DNA of 56,714 bases. Origin: an uncultured Desulfobulbaceae bacterium (GTDB lineage Bacteria; Desulfobacterota; Desulfobulbia; Desulfobulbales; BM004). The notes below the pieces were generated by a model, which saw only the letters and a program-made list of their open reading frames with translations, searched no databases and was not told where the DNA came from. Shown piece after piece: positions 25,223-35,220 of this stretch. The translations under genes and the position numbers were made by a program. Every line of letters begins with the position of its first letter. Position 1 is the stretch's first letter. Where the stretch lies: positions 1 through 56,714 of the forward strand of contig CAMYKS010000013.1 of NCBI GenBank assembly GCA_947259115.1. The letters are read 5' to 3'.

Positions 25223-26635
25223 CTATTTTTCCTTTGTAAACCTGGCAATTTTACGCAGCATATTTTCCGCATCGGCCTTCTTTCTGCTTTCCGGCGGCAG
25301 GAGTGCTACAGACTTGGAGAAGTGATTTTTGGCACTCATCAGGTCTCCTTCATACCAGTAGTAATAGCCGTAATAATAAAATCCCTCTGCCTGCCTGTCT
25401 GATTTCGCCTGGACATTGGCCAGCTGATAATACAATTTTGAATAATCAGGCATCACTACCAACAGCTCTTCATAAAGCTCGATAGCCTTCTGCAGCTTTC
25501 CGGTTTTTTCAAAGGCCTGGGCAAGATGAAAAGCCGCATAGCCATTATTTCGTTCAGCCCTTATTGTTTCCTGGAACAAGTCCCGGGCTTCATTTAATCT
25601 GCCTGATTTAAGATATATAACACCCATGTCAGCCTTTAGAACGGGCTTGTCAGGAAAAAATGCCATGGTCTTACGTAAGGATTGTTCAGCGTTGCCGTAG
25701 TCTGCTGCTGCAAGATACGCCTGGGACAGAACGTAATGTGCCATAGCTGCGGCTTCTGAATTGGGAGCCATGGAGACAAGCAGGTTCTGGTAATAGAAAA
25801 TGAGCTGCATTGGTTCCTTTGTCAGGCTGAGGACCCTGCTTTTAAATCTGCGGAAAGGGAACTCATCAACCGTTTCATACGGTTTTTTTTCACTGAACAA
25901 GATGAGGTCCTGAATATAGCTCATGCGGACACCAGGGCCTGGATGGGTCAGGAGATACGGTGGGACGTATCCCATACGGTAGCGGTTCATGGTATGAAGT
26001 TCATGCAACATGTCCACCATGGCGCTGGGATCACGGTCTTGTTCCTGCATCCATTTAAACGCCAGCCGGTCTGACTCTTCCTCATCCATACGGCTGAAGG
26101 AAAGGGCTGCAGATTGGCCCGCAGCAGCAGAGCCGGCTATGACGGCCTCTGTCAGCGGCCCGCCGCCCAGGGCAATTCCCAGGAGCAAGCCCAGCATGGA
26201 TGCCGCGTTTATCTTGGCGTATTTATTTATTCTGCCTGCCAGATGCCTGCTCACCACATGGCCGATTTCATGGGCCATAACTCCGACAAGTTCCCCTTCA
26301 CTGTCCAGGGATTCGATCAGGCCGCTATGAAAGAATATAAGCCCTGAAGGAGCTGCAAAGGCATTGAGTTCCTTGTTATTAATGACAAAAAAATGATAGT
26401 CGAAGTATTGGGACCCTGCCACTGCGAGGGTTTCCTGGCCCAATTTGTTGATATACTGGATAATGTCAGGCTCATCCAGGAGATTGAATCCCCTGCGCAC
26501 CATGGTGAGAAGCTGCTCACCAACCTCCCTTTCCTCACCCACTGTAAATGCCATTGCAGGGTTGACCCTGTAGATAGGGTGCAGGAAGGTGGCGCTTAGA
26601 AACAGCACCAATATAAATTTCGTTACATACTTCAT
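25223..26635 (-). CDS. M48-family zinc metalloprotease with TPR repeats (BepA-like)
   Basis: 470 residues. A signal peptide (about 1-29) precedes an M48 protease domain (about 35-260) with the zinc site HEIGH (His122, His126) and a downstream EEESD segment near 185-189 that supplies the third ligand. The C-terminal half (about 280-460) is a row of TPR repeats, such as AHYVLSQAYLAAADYGNAEQSLRK. The architecture matches BepA/YfgC, a periplasmic protease-chaperone that maintains outer-membrane proteins. It starts 12 bases after oleD on the same strand, so it may be co-transcribed with the ole genes, although no functional link is known. Confidence 0.88.
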   Translation of the reverse strand: MKYVTKFILVLFLSATFLHPIYRVNPAMAFTVGEEREVGEQLLTMVRRGFNLLDEPDIIQYINKLGQETLAVAGSQYFDYHFFVINNKELNAFAAPSGLIFFHSGLIESLDSEGELVGVMAHEIGHVVSRHLAGRINKYAKINAASMLGLLLGIALGGGPLTEAVIAGSAAAGQSAALSFSRMDEEESDRLAFKWMQEQDRDPSAMVDMLHELHTMNRYRMGYVPPYLLTHPGPGVRMSYIQDLILFSEKKPYETVDEFPFRRFKSRVLSLTKEPMQLIFYYQNLLVSMAPNSEAAAMAHYVLSQAYLAAADYGNAEQSLRKTMAFFPDKPVLKADMGVIYLKSGRLNEARDLFQETIRAERNNGYAAFHLAQAFEKTGKLQKAIELYEELLVVMPDYSKLYYQLANVQAKSDRQAEGFYYYGYYYWYEGDLMSAKNHFSKSVALLPPESRKKADAENMLRKIARFTKEK

Positions 26636-26647
26636 CTGTCTACTGAT

Positions 26648-27643
26648 TTATTTTTGCCGGGCCGAAAGCCATTCCACTACCCGTTCCAAGCCTGCAGATG
26701 TTGAGACCAGGGGTTTATAGCCAAGATCACGCCTGGCCCTGTCTATGGAAAACCAGTGTGATCTGGCCAGCTGTTCTGCTAAAAAACGTGTCATTTTCGG
26801 TTCCTTTTCCATGCTGAACCACATATATATGCCCTCAAGAAGCGTGCCAACCGCATACGCAGTCCCATACCCAATTTTTTTTCTGACTGGCTCAATCCCA
26901 AGACGCCCAAAAAGTTCATTTATCCAGTTCCAGAGATTAACCGGTTCGCCCTGGGATATAAAATAAGCATTACCTGCAGCAGTTGCAGAGGAATTCAAAT
27001 TTTTTGCGGCAAGCACATGTGCATGAGCAACATTATCAACGTACGAGATATCCACAAGATTGGTGCCATTGCCCACAATTTTCAATTTCCCGCGCCTGCC
27101 CCTTTCCACGAGTCTGGGGATAAGATGCGGATCTCCCGGGCCCCAGACAAGGTGTGGACGAATGGCACAGGTTTTCAAGACCTCGGAGTTGGCAACCAGC
27201 ACCATCTGTTCAGCCACGGCTTTGCTTGAAGCATAATAACATAAAAACCGGCGCGCATAAGAAGTTGTCTCATCGGCTCCGTTCAAGTCCTTGCGGTCAA
27301 AGACAACACTGGGTGTTGAGGTGTATACCAAGGTTTCAACTCCAGCGGCAAAACATGCCCCCAGAACATTCCGGGTACCGGCCACATTGACCTGTTCAAA
27401 CTCATGTTTCGGCCCCCAGATACCTGCCTTGGCCGCAACATGAAAAACCGTGTCATATCCCTGCATGGAGCGAATCAAATAATCACTGTCAAGTATATCA
27501 CCCTGAAACTGGCGCACATCAAGTTTTTCCAAATGCGGATAATGATTGCGGCCTAGTACCCCCACTTCGGCACCTTTATCAACCAGCTGCCGGACAATGG
27601 CTGAACCGACAAATCCTCCTCCGCCTATAACAAGTGTTTTCAT
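26648..27643 (-). CDS. oleD: OleD-like NAD(P)-dependent beta-keto acid reductase
   Basis: 331 residues of the extended short-chain dehydrogenase family. The nucleotide-binding motif is GGGGFVGSAI (residues 7-16), and the catalytic Tyr/Lys pair lies in YYASSKAVAEQMV. OleD reduces the 2-alkyl-3-keto acid made by OleA to the beta-hydroxy acid, the second step of long-chain olefin synthesis. Assignment rests on the gene order with oleC and oleB; the sequence alone also fits 3-beta-hydroxysteroid dehydrogenase-like proteins. It overlaps oleC by four bases. Confidence 0.8.
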   Translation of the reverse strand: MKTLVIGGGGFVGSAIVRQLVDKGAEVGVLGRNHYPHLEKLDVRQFQGDILDSDYLIRSMQGYDTVFHVAAKAGIWGPKHEFEQVNVAGTRNVLGACFAAGVETLVYTSTPSVVFDRKDLNGADETTSYARRFLCYYASSKAVAEQMVLVANSEVLKTCAIRPHLVWGPGDPHLIPRLVERGRRGKLKIVGNGTNLVDISYVDNVAHAHVLAAKNLNSSATAAGNAYFISQGEPVNLWNWINELFGRLGIEPVRKKIGYGTAYAVGTLLEGIYMWFSMEKEPKMTRFLAEQLARSHWFSIDRARRDLGYKPLVSTSAGLERVVEWLSARQK

Positions 27644-29301
27644 GCCTGTTCCTCAGAGCTGCTGCCTTTTGCCGCAAGTTTCCTGGCCGCCCACAAGGCA
27701 AGTTTTTCCCTGAAAATTTTGGCGTTATGCCTGATATCAACTGGAAAATCCGGGTGGACGAGAAAGTTCTCTATTGACCGTGTGAGTTCATTATGGAGTG
27801 CTATCTCCAGTAATTCTGCAACAAGTGTTTCTTGTCTCATGTTTTTGTCATGCAGCTGGACAATCAAGACCGGCACCTGACTTCCTGCTGGGCCGATACC
27901 AACCAGGGCCGACCTGAAGACTGCCGGATGTTCGTTAAATACTGCTTCGCAGCAAATGGTATACATGGTGGACGCTGGGGTTATGACCCGGTGGCCCTTG
28001 CGGCCGCAAAACCACACCCTGCCCTTTCCATCAACATATCCCAGGTCGCCCATACGGTGCCAGGTTTCATCACCTTGTGCAATCTTTGCCAACCGGTTTT
28101 CTCTGTCATTATTATCGTATCCCCTGGTGACCACCGGCCCCTTAACCACTATTTCTCCCGTCTCGTACTCCGCTAACAGCAGAGAATCATCCCACTTTGG
28201 GATGGCCCTGTCGGCGATTGCAATTATTTTAATGGTGATTGACGGCAGCGGTTTCCCGACGCAGACACCCTTGCCTTTCCTGGTTTCTTTCCACGTATCG
28301 GCAAGTATCTCCCGCGCAGTTATGGAAGCAATGGGTAAAGACTCCGTGGCGCCATACGGGGTATGGATCTCTGCATCATCAGGGAGAATGGCCACGGTTC
28401 TTGCCAGCAGTGCGCCCGGCACAGGTGCGCCTGCCATCAGGATTTTTTTTACTGACGGCAGCGTCAGGCCCTGCTCTATGCAGTACCTGCTGACAACATT
28501 CCAGATGGCCGGGGAACCGAACGAATAGGTGACCCTGTTTGTATTGATTGTCTCAATAAACTTGGCTGGGTTAACCTCTGCAGGCTTTGCCGCATTCATT
28601 TCCGGAATAACGGAACAGGCGCCAAGTCCTGTTGAAAAAAGGGCAAAAAGTGGAAAGGCCGGCTGATCGATATCATCGGGCCCGATCCGATAGTAATCCC
28701 TGATAAGTTTCAACTGGGCCTGAAAGACCGAGTGTTCATAACGCACACCTTTGGGAGGTCCGGTGGAGCCTGTGGTAAAAAGTATGGCAGCCAGATCATC
28801 GGCCTGCATTTCCGCAGTGGGAAACGGAGTTCCATATGACGACGACCTTGCAGCCTTTTCAGACGTAAGAGAAGGACCGAAGAGAGCAAAGGCAGAACCG
28901 ACACAGACAGAAATACGCACAGTCCTGAAAGGGCCTGGAAAAACGAGTTTGAACAGATGGGCCCTGGCTATGCCTATGAAGACCTCGGGCTTCACCTGTC
29001 CGATGCATTGCAGCAGATTCCTGTACCCCATACCCGGATCTATCAGGATGATTATTGCCCCGATCTTAAAAAGCGCAAAGGTAAGTGTAATGAATTCAAG
29101 GGAGGGCTTGACCATAATCATGACCCTGTCACCCCTCTTCACTCCCCGCTCAGTCAACCTGTTGGCAAACCAGTCGGCAGTATTGTTCATCTCCTTGAAT
29201 GTCCATGAGCGATAGCCCTTACCTGCCTTACATATCAAGCCGGTTCGTAGGGGATAGGCCTTGGCAATATCCGGGAGCGTCTGCGCAATATTGTGATTCA
29301 T
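27640..29301 (-). CDS. oleC: OleC-like AMP-dependent beta-lactone synthetase
   Basis: 553 residues of the ANL superfamily. The adenylate-forming signature ILFTTGSTGPPKGVRYEH is complete, followed by TPYGATESLPIA (A5-type motif) and a C-terminal subdomain with GRKGHRVI. OleC converts the beta-hydroxy acid from OleD to a beta-lactone with ATP. The ANL fold alone would also fit an acyl-CoA ligase, but four-base overlaps with both an alpha/beta hydrolase and an OleD-like reductase make the ole assignment likely. Confidence 0.82.
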   Translation of the reverse strand: MNHNIAQTLPDIAKAYPLRTGLICKAGKGYRSWTFKEMNNTADWFANRLTERGVKRGDRVMIMVKPSLEFITLTFALFKIGAIIILIDPGMGYRNLLQCIGQVKPEVFIGIARAHLFKLVFPGPFRTVRISVCVGSAFALFGPSLTSEKAARSSSYGTPFPTAEMQADDLAAILFTTGSTGPPKGVRYEHSVFQAQLKLIRDYYRIGPDDIDQPAFPLFALFSTGLGACSVIPEMNAAKPAEVNPAKFIETINTNRVTYSFGSPAIWNVVSRYCIEQGLTLPSVKKILMAGAPVPGALLARTVAILPDDAEIHTPYGATESLPIASITAREILADTWKETRKGKGVCVGKPLPSITIKIIAIADRAIPKWDDSLLLAEYETGEIVVKGPVVTRGYDNNDRENRLAKIAQGDETWHRMGDLGYVDGKGRVWFCGRKGHRVITPASTMYTICCEAVFNEHPAVFRSALVGIGPAGSQVPVLIVQLHDKNMRQETLVAELLEIALHNELTRSIENFLVHPDFPVDIRHNAKIFREKLALWAARKLAAKGSSSEEQA

Positions 29302-30164
29302 TGTGTGATATGTTTGCGAAAAAAAGCAGAGATCAAGGGAGTAATTTCACTAAGGGCGTCTTCAAGAACATAGTGCCCGGCATCAGGAAAAAAATGGGTC
29401 TCTGCTGCGGGAAATCTCTGCAGCCATTCTTCATAATAATGATGGTTAAAACAGAAGTCCCTGCCACCCCATAAGATAAGCATCGGAGTATTGCGGAACT
29501 GTGCCAGGCCATTTTCAACTTCTACCAGGGTCTGCCAGGAATCATGTTTGGGCGACAGCGGGATATCCTGAACAAAGCGCAGGAGCGCCACACGATGGGC
29601 CCAGGTATCATAGGGCTCGAGGTAGCCGCGGGCAACCGCAGGTGCCATTTTATGTACAACCGCCATGCCCAGAGCACCACGGGCAAAACCATTGAATCCC
29701 CGCACAATGATGTCTCCGATAATCGGGGCCCGGCATATATTGATCCGCAACGGGATCCTCCTGGAACAGAAGGCGGCCGTATTTAATATGACGAGTGACT
29801 TTAAACGCTCCGGATAGCGGGCCGCCAATCCCATGCCTATGGCGCCGCCCCAGTCATGAACCACCAGTGAAAATTTATCCACCTTGAGTTCAGCTAGAAG
29901 GATTTCCAGGTTGTCTATATGGGTTTTCAGGGTGTAGGAATAATTCTGGGGTTTGTCGGAAAGGCCGCAGCCCATATGGTCGGGAGCTATCACCCTGTAA
30001 TTGTCCTGCAGAAGATTTACAAGGTTACGGTAATAGAAAGACCAGGTCGGATTGCCGTGCAGCATGACAATAACCCTTCCCTGCCCTTGGTCCAAAAAGG
30101 AAAGAGTATGCCCTTGAATGGATATTTTTCTGGCAACAAATGGATAGAGTGTGTCGTCCGGCAT
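29298..30164 (-). CDS. oleB: OleB-like alpha/beta hydrolase (beta-lactone decarboxylase)
   Basis: 288 residues, related to haloalkane dehalogenases. HGNPTWSFYYRNL supplies the oxyanion region, the nucleophile is Asp in VHDWGGAIG, and the catalytic His is in PDAGHYVLED near the end. OleB removes CO2 from the beta-lactone to give the cis-olefin. It is the first gene of the oleB-oleC-oleD block. The thiolase-like OleA that starts the pathway is not found in the window: upstream there is only a cupin gene. Confidence 0.82.
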   Translation of the reverse strand: MPDDTLYPFVARKISIQGHTLSFLDQGQGRVIVMLHGNPTWSFYYRNLVNLLQDNYRVIAPDHMGCGLSDKPQNYSYTLKTHIDNLEILLAELKVDKFSLVVHDWGGAIGMGLAARYPERLKSLVILNTAAFCSRRIPLRINICRAPIIGDIIVRGFNGFARGALGMAVVHKMAPAVARGYLEPYDTWAHRVALLRFVQDIPLSPKHDSWQTLVEVENGLAQFRNTPMLILWGGRDFCFNHHYYEEWLQRFPAAETHFFPDAGHYVLEDALSEITPLISAFFRKHITQ

Positions 30165-30296
30165 AAAGTGCGTTTTATATGTTCGCTATATTCCTGAAAC
30201 CGTAAAAAACAATTCAGGAAGATCATTTTACAGGGTAACGCAGCACCTTACTAAAATACAAGCGGATTGCCAAACGCCAACTGCAAGAATCTTTGT

Positions 30297-30617
30297 TTAA
30301 ATAGGCGGTGCTATGGTCACTATTATGCGCATATTTGTCGTGGCCCTTACCCCATGGGGTTCCTGTATGTCGGATATGAGGATATCACCGGTCTTGGCAG
30401 GGATGACTGCATCATCCTTGCCAAGGAATTCGCCCTCCCCTTCAATGACCAGGATGGAAAGCTGGCCGTCAAGGTCATGGGAATGGACAGGAAAAACAAC
30501 TCCGGCACCAAGGTTGAAATTTATAATCCTGAAATAGGCCGAATCATGGACCAGGAATTTTTTCATGTGTTCAGGATGAAAATTCCTCGCCGGATCTAAA
30601 TCAATTTTTTTCATCAT
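30297..30617 (-). CDS. Small cupin-domain protein
   Basis: 106 residues. A single cupin barrel with metal-ligand motif one in FPVHSHDLDGQLSILVIEGEGEF (HxH and Glu) and motif two in ISDIQEPHGVRA. It may be an isomerase, dioxygenase or ligand sensor; the fold does not say which. AGAGGG eight bases before ATG 30617 decides the start; the longer frame to 30689 has no ribosome site. It is separate from oleB by 133 bases and may be unrelated. Confidence 0.78.
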   Translation of the reverse strand: MMKKIDLDPARNFHPEHMKKFLVHDSAYFRIINFNLGAGVVFPVHSHDLDGQLSILVIEGEGEFLGKDDAVIPAKTGDILISDIQEPHGVRATTNMRIIVTIAPPI

Positions 30618-30848
30618 AGCGTTTCCCTCTTTTAATATATGTATCGATTTTTCAACTATTATGCCTTTTTTATACCATATACTCCGCACCCTACACCTTG
30701 ACTTACATCAAAGGAATTCGAAAAAAGCATCCATGCAGAATGAGGAAATTTATATGTGCTGAAGATAGAAACTTAGGAAGCCAGGGCAAGGTAAGCTGCC
30801 GGCCGCGGCAGGAACGCCCTTACAGCAAGAGGAATTGTGAAGGAAATG

Positions 30849-31148
30849 TCATTGGTCGCTGCGGGGTTTCTTGAACAGGGAATAGCCGAATAAACCGAAC
30901 CCAAGCAGCGCAGTCACGATAGCCACAGGCCATGGTGTACGATAACTGCCGGTCTCCATGGCATTAATTATAAAAACTGCTGCAATAAACAGCACAACAT
31001 AGCTTGCTTCCCTGAATTTGCCGGATGTTGTCCGGGGTTCTTCTTCAAGCCCCTGATTAGCGGTTTCCCTTTCAGCTTCCGCTCCAGAATCATCACCAAA
31101 CTCAGGAGCCTGAGGATCCTCATTTGTAGTATCAATCATTATTGTCAC
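30849..31148 (-). CDS. Small membrane protein with acidic N-terminus, unknown
   Basis: Up to 99 residues. A hydrophilic, Glu-rich first half (EDPQAPEFGDDSGAEAERE) is followed by two hydrophobic helices (about 47-63 and 73-90) and a basic tail. No family was recognised. The start may be GTG 31148 or ATG 31139; neither has a strong ribosome site. Confidence 0.5.
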   Translation of the reverse strand: MTIMIDTTNEDPQAPEFGDDSGAEAERETANQGLEEEPRTTSGKFREASYVVLFIAAVFIINAMETGSYRTPWPVAIVTALLGFGLFGYSLFKKPRSDQ

Positions 31149-31625
31149 CCATTCTCATGGTCGAGTTGTTTCTGTACCGTTGGCAAACATCTTGCATAAT
31201 ATAAGATCGTACGGCAACAGACAAGACTATTGTTACAGGTTTGAGAGGAATTTGCCAGAATAGTATTATCTCGTCCCATATCAAATTAAATCATATAATT
31301 TTGCGCCTGCAGCTACAAGTTCACAACTACACTCCGGCATGGCTTGAGCACTTACTTATAACCCGGATATATTACGCGGAGCATCTCGTTGCCATGATGG
31401 CGCCAACAACTCAGTTCTTCTGATTATAAGGAAAAAAAGTTGTTATTTTACTGGGTGGGGTATTAATATGTATTTACAGAGAATAATGGTTGCGTTTATT
31501 ATTTTTCATGCTTTGACAATCGCATCCCGTATTGCTCTTACTGGGCCTGATTTTCCGAAATCATTACAAAAACAATAAAAGTCCATTATATTATTACATT
31601 CTATTTAATGGTACAATAAGCATAT
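31149..31625. other. Gene-free stretch upstream of the subtilase
   Basis: About 480 bp, AT-rich. I see no protein-like open frame and no strong hairpin. The promoter of the subtilase operon should be here, but no element is clear enough to place. Confidence 0.4.
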
Positions 31626-34600
31626 ATGGATCCTATTATGGCGGGCAGGAAATTTTCTAAAAATCTGTTCAGCACTTCCGTTCGGTTCGGCTTGGTTATA
31701 CTCCTGGTAACAAATCTGAGTGCCTGCAATGGAAGCAGCGGGGGAAATGACGACTCCTCGACTACAACGACAAGCACCAGCACGACAACCTCAACCACCG
31801 TATCATCACCCTCATCCACCACATCAACTTCGAGTACCTCATCAACTACAACAACTACCACTCTTCCAACACCAGTTGATTTGTTTTCCCTAGGTGGAAC
31901 AGTTGCAGGTTTGACAGGCACCTTGAGTCTTCTCAACAATGACACCGATGAAGTCGTACTCACCAATAACGGTACCTATACCTTCAATACGCGCTTGCCA
32001 CTGGGCGAGGTTTATAATGTTGCAGTCTCTCAGCAACCGGACGGACAGATTTGTTCCAGTGCAAATAGTTCAGGGATTGTAACAGAGGACATCACCGAAA
32101 TTGACATTACCTGCACACCTGATACGGTAAGGGTCTCTCTTTCAGGCACAATTTCCTCTGCAGCAAATATTTTAAGTGACAGCGATACGAATGATCCGAA
32201 TACACAACCCGCTTTCAAAAGTAATGATACATTCTCCACTGCCCAGGATATTTCGAACCATGTAAAACTTAATGGTTTCGCAAGTTTTGACGGCACTAAT
32301 GTACCTGGCGACAATTTTGAAAAAATCGGCGATACGTTAGATGTTTACAAAGTCCACCTCGATGCCGATCAGCTTATCACATTACAAGTGGTTGATTTTG
32401 ACGGTGCTGACACCTATCAGGGAGATATCGACCTCTATTTATATGATTCGGAAGAAAATCTCATAGATTTTTCAGATTCAGTTGGAGAGTTTGAGTTTGT
32501 TTTTTCCACCCAGGAGGACGATTACTTCATCCAAGTTGAGGCCTACAGCGGCATTTCAAAGTACGTATTGAGCCTTGGCCCTGATGTGACGGGCAGTGCC
32601 TTTCGCAGGGGTGGCGGGGCTGATTTTGTAGCAAATGAAGCAATTGCTCAGTTCAAACCGGCTTCTTTCGTGCAAAACTTAAGTTCAGCAGGCAAAAATA
32701 AAGCAATGAGCATAAAGCATGAAGATACCGATAGGGCCACGCTGGTCAGTTTTGGACAGCCAGCCAACAGCCGGTTGAAAAGCACTTTGCAGGCTCTCAG
32801 CAACCCCACCCTCCACCCTTTTCATGATGAGTTTGCGGCTCAAAATCCTGTTGCTTATGAAAAATATCAGACCCTGAAAAACATAAAATCCCTCAATAGC
32901 CGGAAGGATGTCGAATATGCAGAACCAAATTACATCTACCATGCAACACAGATACCCAATGATACGTATTTTGCGTTTCAGTGGCATTACCGGCTTATTA
33001 ACCTGCCCCAGGCCTGGGATATTACAACCGGCTCATCTGCCACCGGTGCCGTGACTGTGGCAATTATCGATACGGGTGTTGTGTTAACACATCCTGATCT
33101 ACAGGGACAATTCGTCGAAGGGTATGATTTTATTTCAGATCCGGAAATTGCCCTCGACGGAGACGGCATTGATTCCAATCCCAACGATCCTGGTGACGGA
33201 ATTTACAGCGGCTCAAGCTCCTGGCATGGAACTCATGTTGCCGGCACAGTAGCGGCCCACACAAATAATAATCTTGGTGTTGCCGGAGTAGCCTGGGATG
33301 CCAAATTAATGCCCCTGCGAGCTTTGGGATATGGCGGAGGCAAAGCATATGACATTGACCAGGCAGTGCGCTATGCTGCAGGCCTCCCAAATGACAGCGG
33401 CTCCCTGCCCGCAAAAAGAGCGGATATTATTAATCTGAGCCTTGCAGGAAACTACAGCCGCACTGCCCAGCAAACAATTCTGCAGGCCAGGGATGCAGGT
33501 GTTATTATTGTGGCTGCCGCAGGGAATGAAAACACAAAGAAACTCTTCTATCCTGCTTCGTTCGATGGGGTCATCTCGGTAAGTGCAACCGATTATAGCG
33601 GCAACCGGGCGCCGTATTCAAATTTCGGTCAACGCATTGATATAGCAGCTCCCGGAGGCAATAGCGAGATAGATCAGAATACCGATGGCTATGCTGACGG
33701 TATCCTCAGCACTTTAATTGATGACACCAGCGGCACCAATAACTTTATATATTCTTTTTATCAGGGAACATCTATGGCCAGCCCGCATGTTGCCGGTGTT
33801 CTTGCCTTGATGAAAGCCGTATTCCCTGACCTCCGCCCGGACGATGTAGATGCCCTTTTACAAAATGGTGACATGACCAATGACGCTGGAAGCCCGGGCA
33901 GGGACGACATATATGGGTATGGCATTATTGATGCTTTAAAGGCAGTGCAGGCTGTTGAACAGTTAGCCCAAGGCGGAGATAAACCTTCCATGCTGATTTC
34001 GACTCCGACTGAAATATCTTTAAATAGCGGGGAAAGTGAAGCTGTCTTAACCCTCACACAAACCGGTGCAGATGCAATTTCAATCACCTCATTTAGCGAT
34101 AATGCAAGCTGGTTGACCGTAAGCCCCATTTCAGTGGACCAGAACGGACTAGGTCAATACCGTGTCAGTGTGGACCGGGCAGGACTTACCGGCAGCATAT
34201 ATACAGGCCTGATAACTTTCAATGTAAGCCAGGGCAATCCAACGATTGTTCCAGTGAGTATGGCGGTTTCATACCAGGGTGCAGAGGGGGATGCTGGAAC
34301 ATTATATGTCCTGTTGAATGATGAAGATATTTTTCCTGTCGATGACATAAAAGCAACCCCTCTCGGCAATGGTCAGTACAGCTATGTTTTTGAAAATGTC
34401 TCTCCTGGAACGTATCTCATAGCAGCCGGGTCCGATGTGGATAATGACTTTATTATCTGTCAATATGGTGAAAGTTGTGGTGCCTATCCTTCCCTGGATT
34501 ATTTTTCCCCCATCCAGGTAACCAACCGGGATATAGCCAATCTAAATTTTACTGCTGATATATTTTCAGGGTTTGTTACCGACGATGTTGCACAGTCCAA

Positions 34601-34685
34601 TACAGAGAATGACAAGAGCAAGCAGCAACACATTTTCAGACGTAAGGTAATTACCAATAATACATTTATGAGAAGATTGGATTGA
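31626..34685 (+). CDS. Subtilisin-family (S8) serine protease, lipoprotein
   Basis: 1019 residues. A lipoprotein signal with lipobox LSAC (about residues 30-34) is followed by a Ser/Thr-rich tether (about 40-80) rich in STTSTS. A beta domain, a pre-peptidase C-terminal (PPC)-like domain (about 190-325; VYKVHLDADQLITLQV) and a propeptide-like region ending YAEPNYIYHATQIPND (about 330-440) come next. The catalytic triad is complete: Asp482 (AIIDTGV), His534 (WHGTHVAG) and Ser716 (GTSMASPHVAG). Beta-rich domains fill the C-terminus. It should be anchored in the outer membrane facing out or the periplasm. Its stop overlaps the start of the PrcB-like gene by four bases. ATG 31626 or ATG 31638 could be the start. 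Confidence 0.92.
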   Translation: MDPIMAGRKFSKNLFSTSVRFGLVILLVTNLSACNGSSGGNDDSSTTTTSTSTTTSTTVSSPSSTTSTSSTSSTTTTTTLPTPVDLFSLGGTVAGLTGTLSLLNNDTDEVVLTNNGTYTFNTRLPLGEVYNVAVSQQPDGQICSSANSSGIVTEDITEIDITCTPDTVRVSLSGTISSAANILSDSDTNDPNTQPAFKSNDTFSTAQDISNHVKLNGFASFDGTNVPGDNFEKIGDTLDVYKVHLDADQLITLQVVDFDGADTYQGDIDLYLYDSEENLIDFSDSVGEFEFVFSTQEDDYFIQVEAYSGISKYVLSLGPDVTGSAFRRGGGADFVANEAIAQFKPASFVQNLSSAGKNKAMSIKHEDTDRATLVSFGQPANSRLKSTLQALSNPTLHPFHDEFAAQNPVAYEKYQTLKNIKSLNSRKDVEYAEPNYIYHATQIPNDTYFAFQWHYRLINLPQAWDITTGSSATGAVTVAIIDTGVVLTHPDLQGQFVEGYDFISDPEIALDGDGIDSNPNDPGDGIYSGSSSWHGTHVAGTVAAHTNNNLGVAGVAWDAKLMPLRALGYGGGKAYDIDQAVRYAAGLPNDSGSLPAKRADIINLSLAGNYSRTAQQTILQARDAGVIIVAAAGNENTKKLFYPASFDGVISVSATDYSGNRAPYSNFGQRIDIAAPGGNSEIDQNTDGYADGILSTLIDDTSGTNNFIYSFYQGTSMASPHVAGVLALMKAVFPDLRPDDVDALLQNGDMTNDAGSPGRDDIYGYGIIDALKAVQAVEQLAQGGDKPSMLISTPTEISLNSGESEAVLTLTQTGADAISITSFSDNASWLTVSPISVDQNGLGQYRVSVDRAGLTGSIYTGLITFNVSQGNPTIVPVSMAVSYQGAEGDAGTLYVLLNDEDIFPVDDIKATPLGNGQYSYVFENVSPGTYLIAAGSDVDNDFIICQYGESCGAYPSLDYFSPIQVTNRDIANLNFTADIFSGFVTDDVAQSNTENDKSKQQHIFRRKVITNNTFMRRLD

Positions 34686-35170
34686 AACCCTTTCGTTGGC
34701 CGATATTTTTTATCACTGTTGCGGCATGTTCACTTATAAGTTGCCAAGCCGCTAAGAATGTGCCTGTTGCTCATATATACAGCTCTTTGCATTGCCGGTT
34801 CCATGATGCGGGAATATATGCCGTTACCGGTCAAACAAAGCTGCAGGCAATATTTAATAAAATTCATGCAAACAGTATCGGTGCCTCAGTACAAAAAACT
34901 CCTGACATTAACTTCAATACCCACCAGATATTTCTCCTGTCTTTAGGAACTAAGCCTACTTCCGGCCATGGTCTTTTGCTGGAAGAGGGCCCTGCTCTGT
35001 ACCAAAACAACATTTTGGTATTGCCGGTCAAGGTTATGGAACCAGCAGAAAACACCATGCAGGCGCAGGTAATTACCACCCCGTGTGTTTTGGTTTCCGT
35101 GCCTAAAAACAATTACCGGAAGGTTATGCTCAGCGGCAATAAAAATCTTGCGCAAAGAGATATGAAATAA
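34682..35170 (+). CDS. PrcB-domain lipoprotein, subtilase partner
   Basis: 162 residues. A lipoprotein signal with lipobox LISC (residues 18-21) leads to a small domain with SGHGLLLEEGPALYQNN, VLPVKVMEPAENTMQAQVIT and CVLVSVPKNNY, the pattern of the PrcB C-terminal domain. In Treponema denticola PrcB is needed to make the subtilisin-like dentilisin complex. Here the gene overlaps the subtilase by four bases (ATGA), so the two products are probably made together and interact. The domain call is from motif pattern and context, not from a search. Confidence 0.7.
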   Translation: MKPFRWPIFFITVAACSLISCQAAKNVPVAHIYSSLHCRFHDAGIYAVTGQTKLQAIFNKIHANSIGASVQKTPDINFNTHQIFLLSLGTKPTSGHGLLLEEGPALYQNNILVLPVKVMEPAENTMQAQVITTPCVLVSVPKNNYRKVMLSGNKNLAQRDMK

Positions 35171-35220
35171 ACCTTTATCCTGTCTTGATTATCACGCCAA
35201 TCTTATGAGAAAGGGCCAAC

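Noticed and set aside
31601..31966. Val-rich minus-strand frame
   Set aside because: Complement of the Ser/Thr-rich tether of the subtilase; low-complexity artefact.
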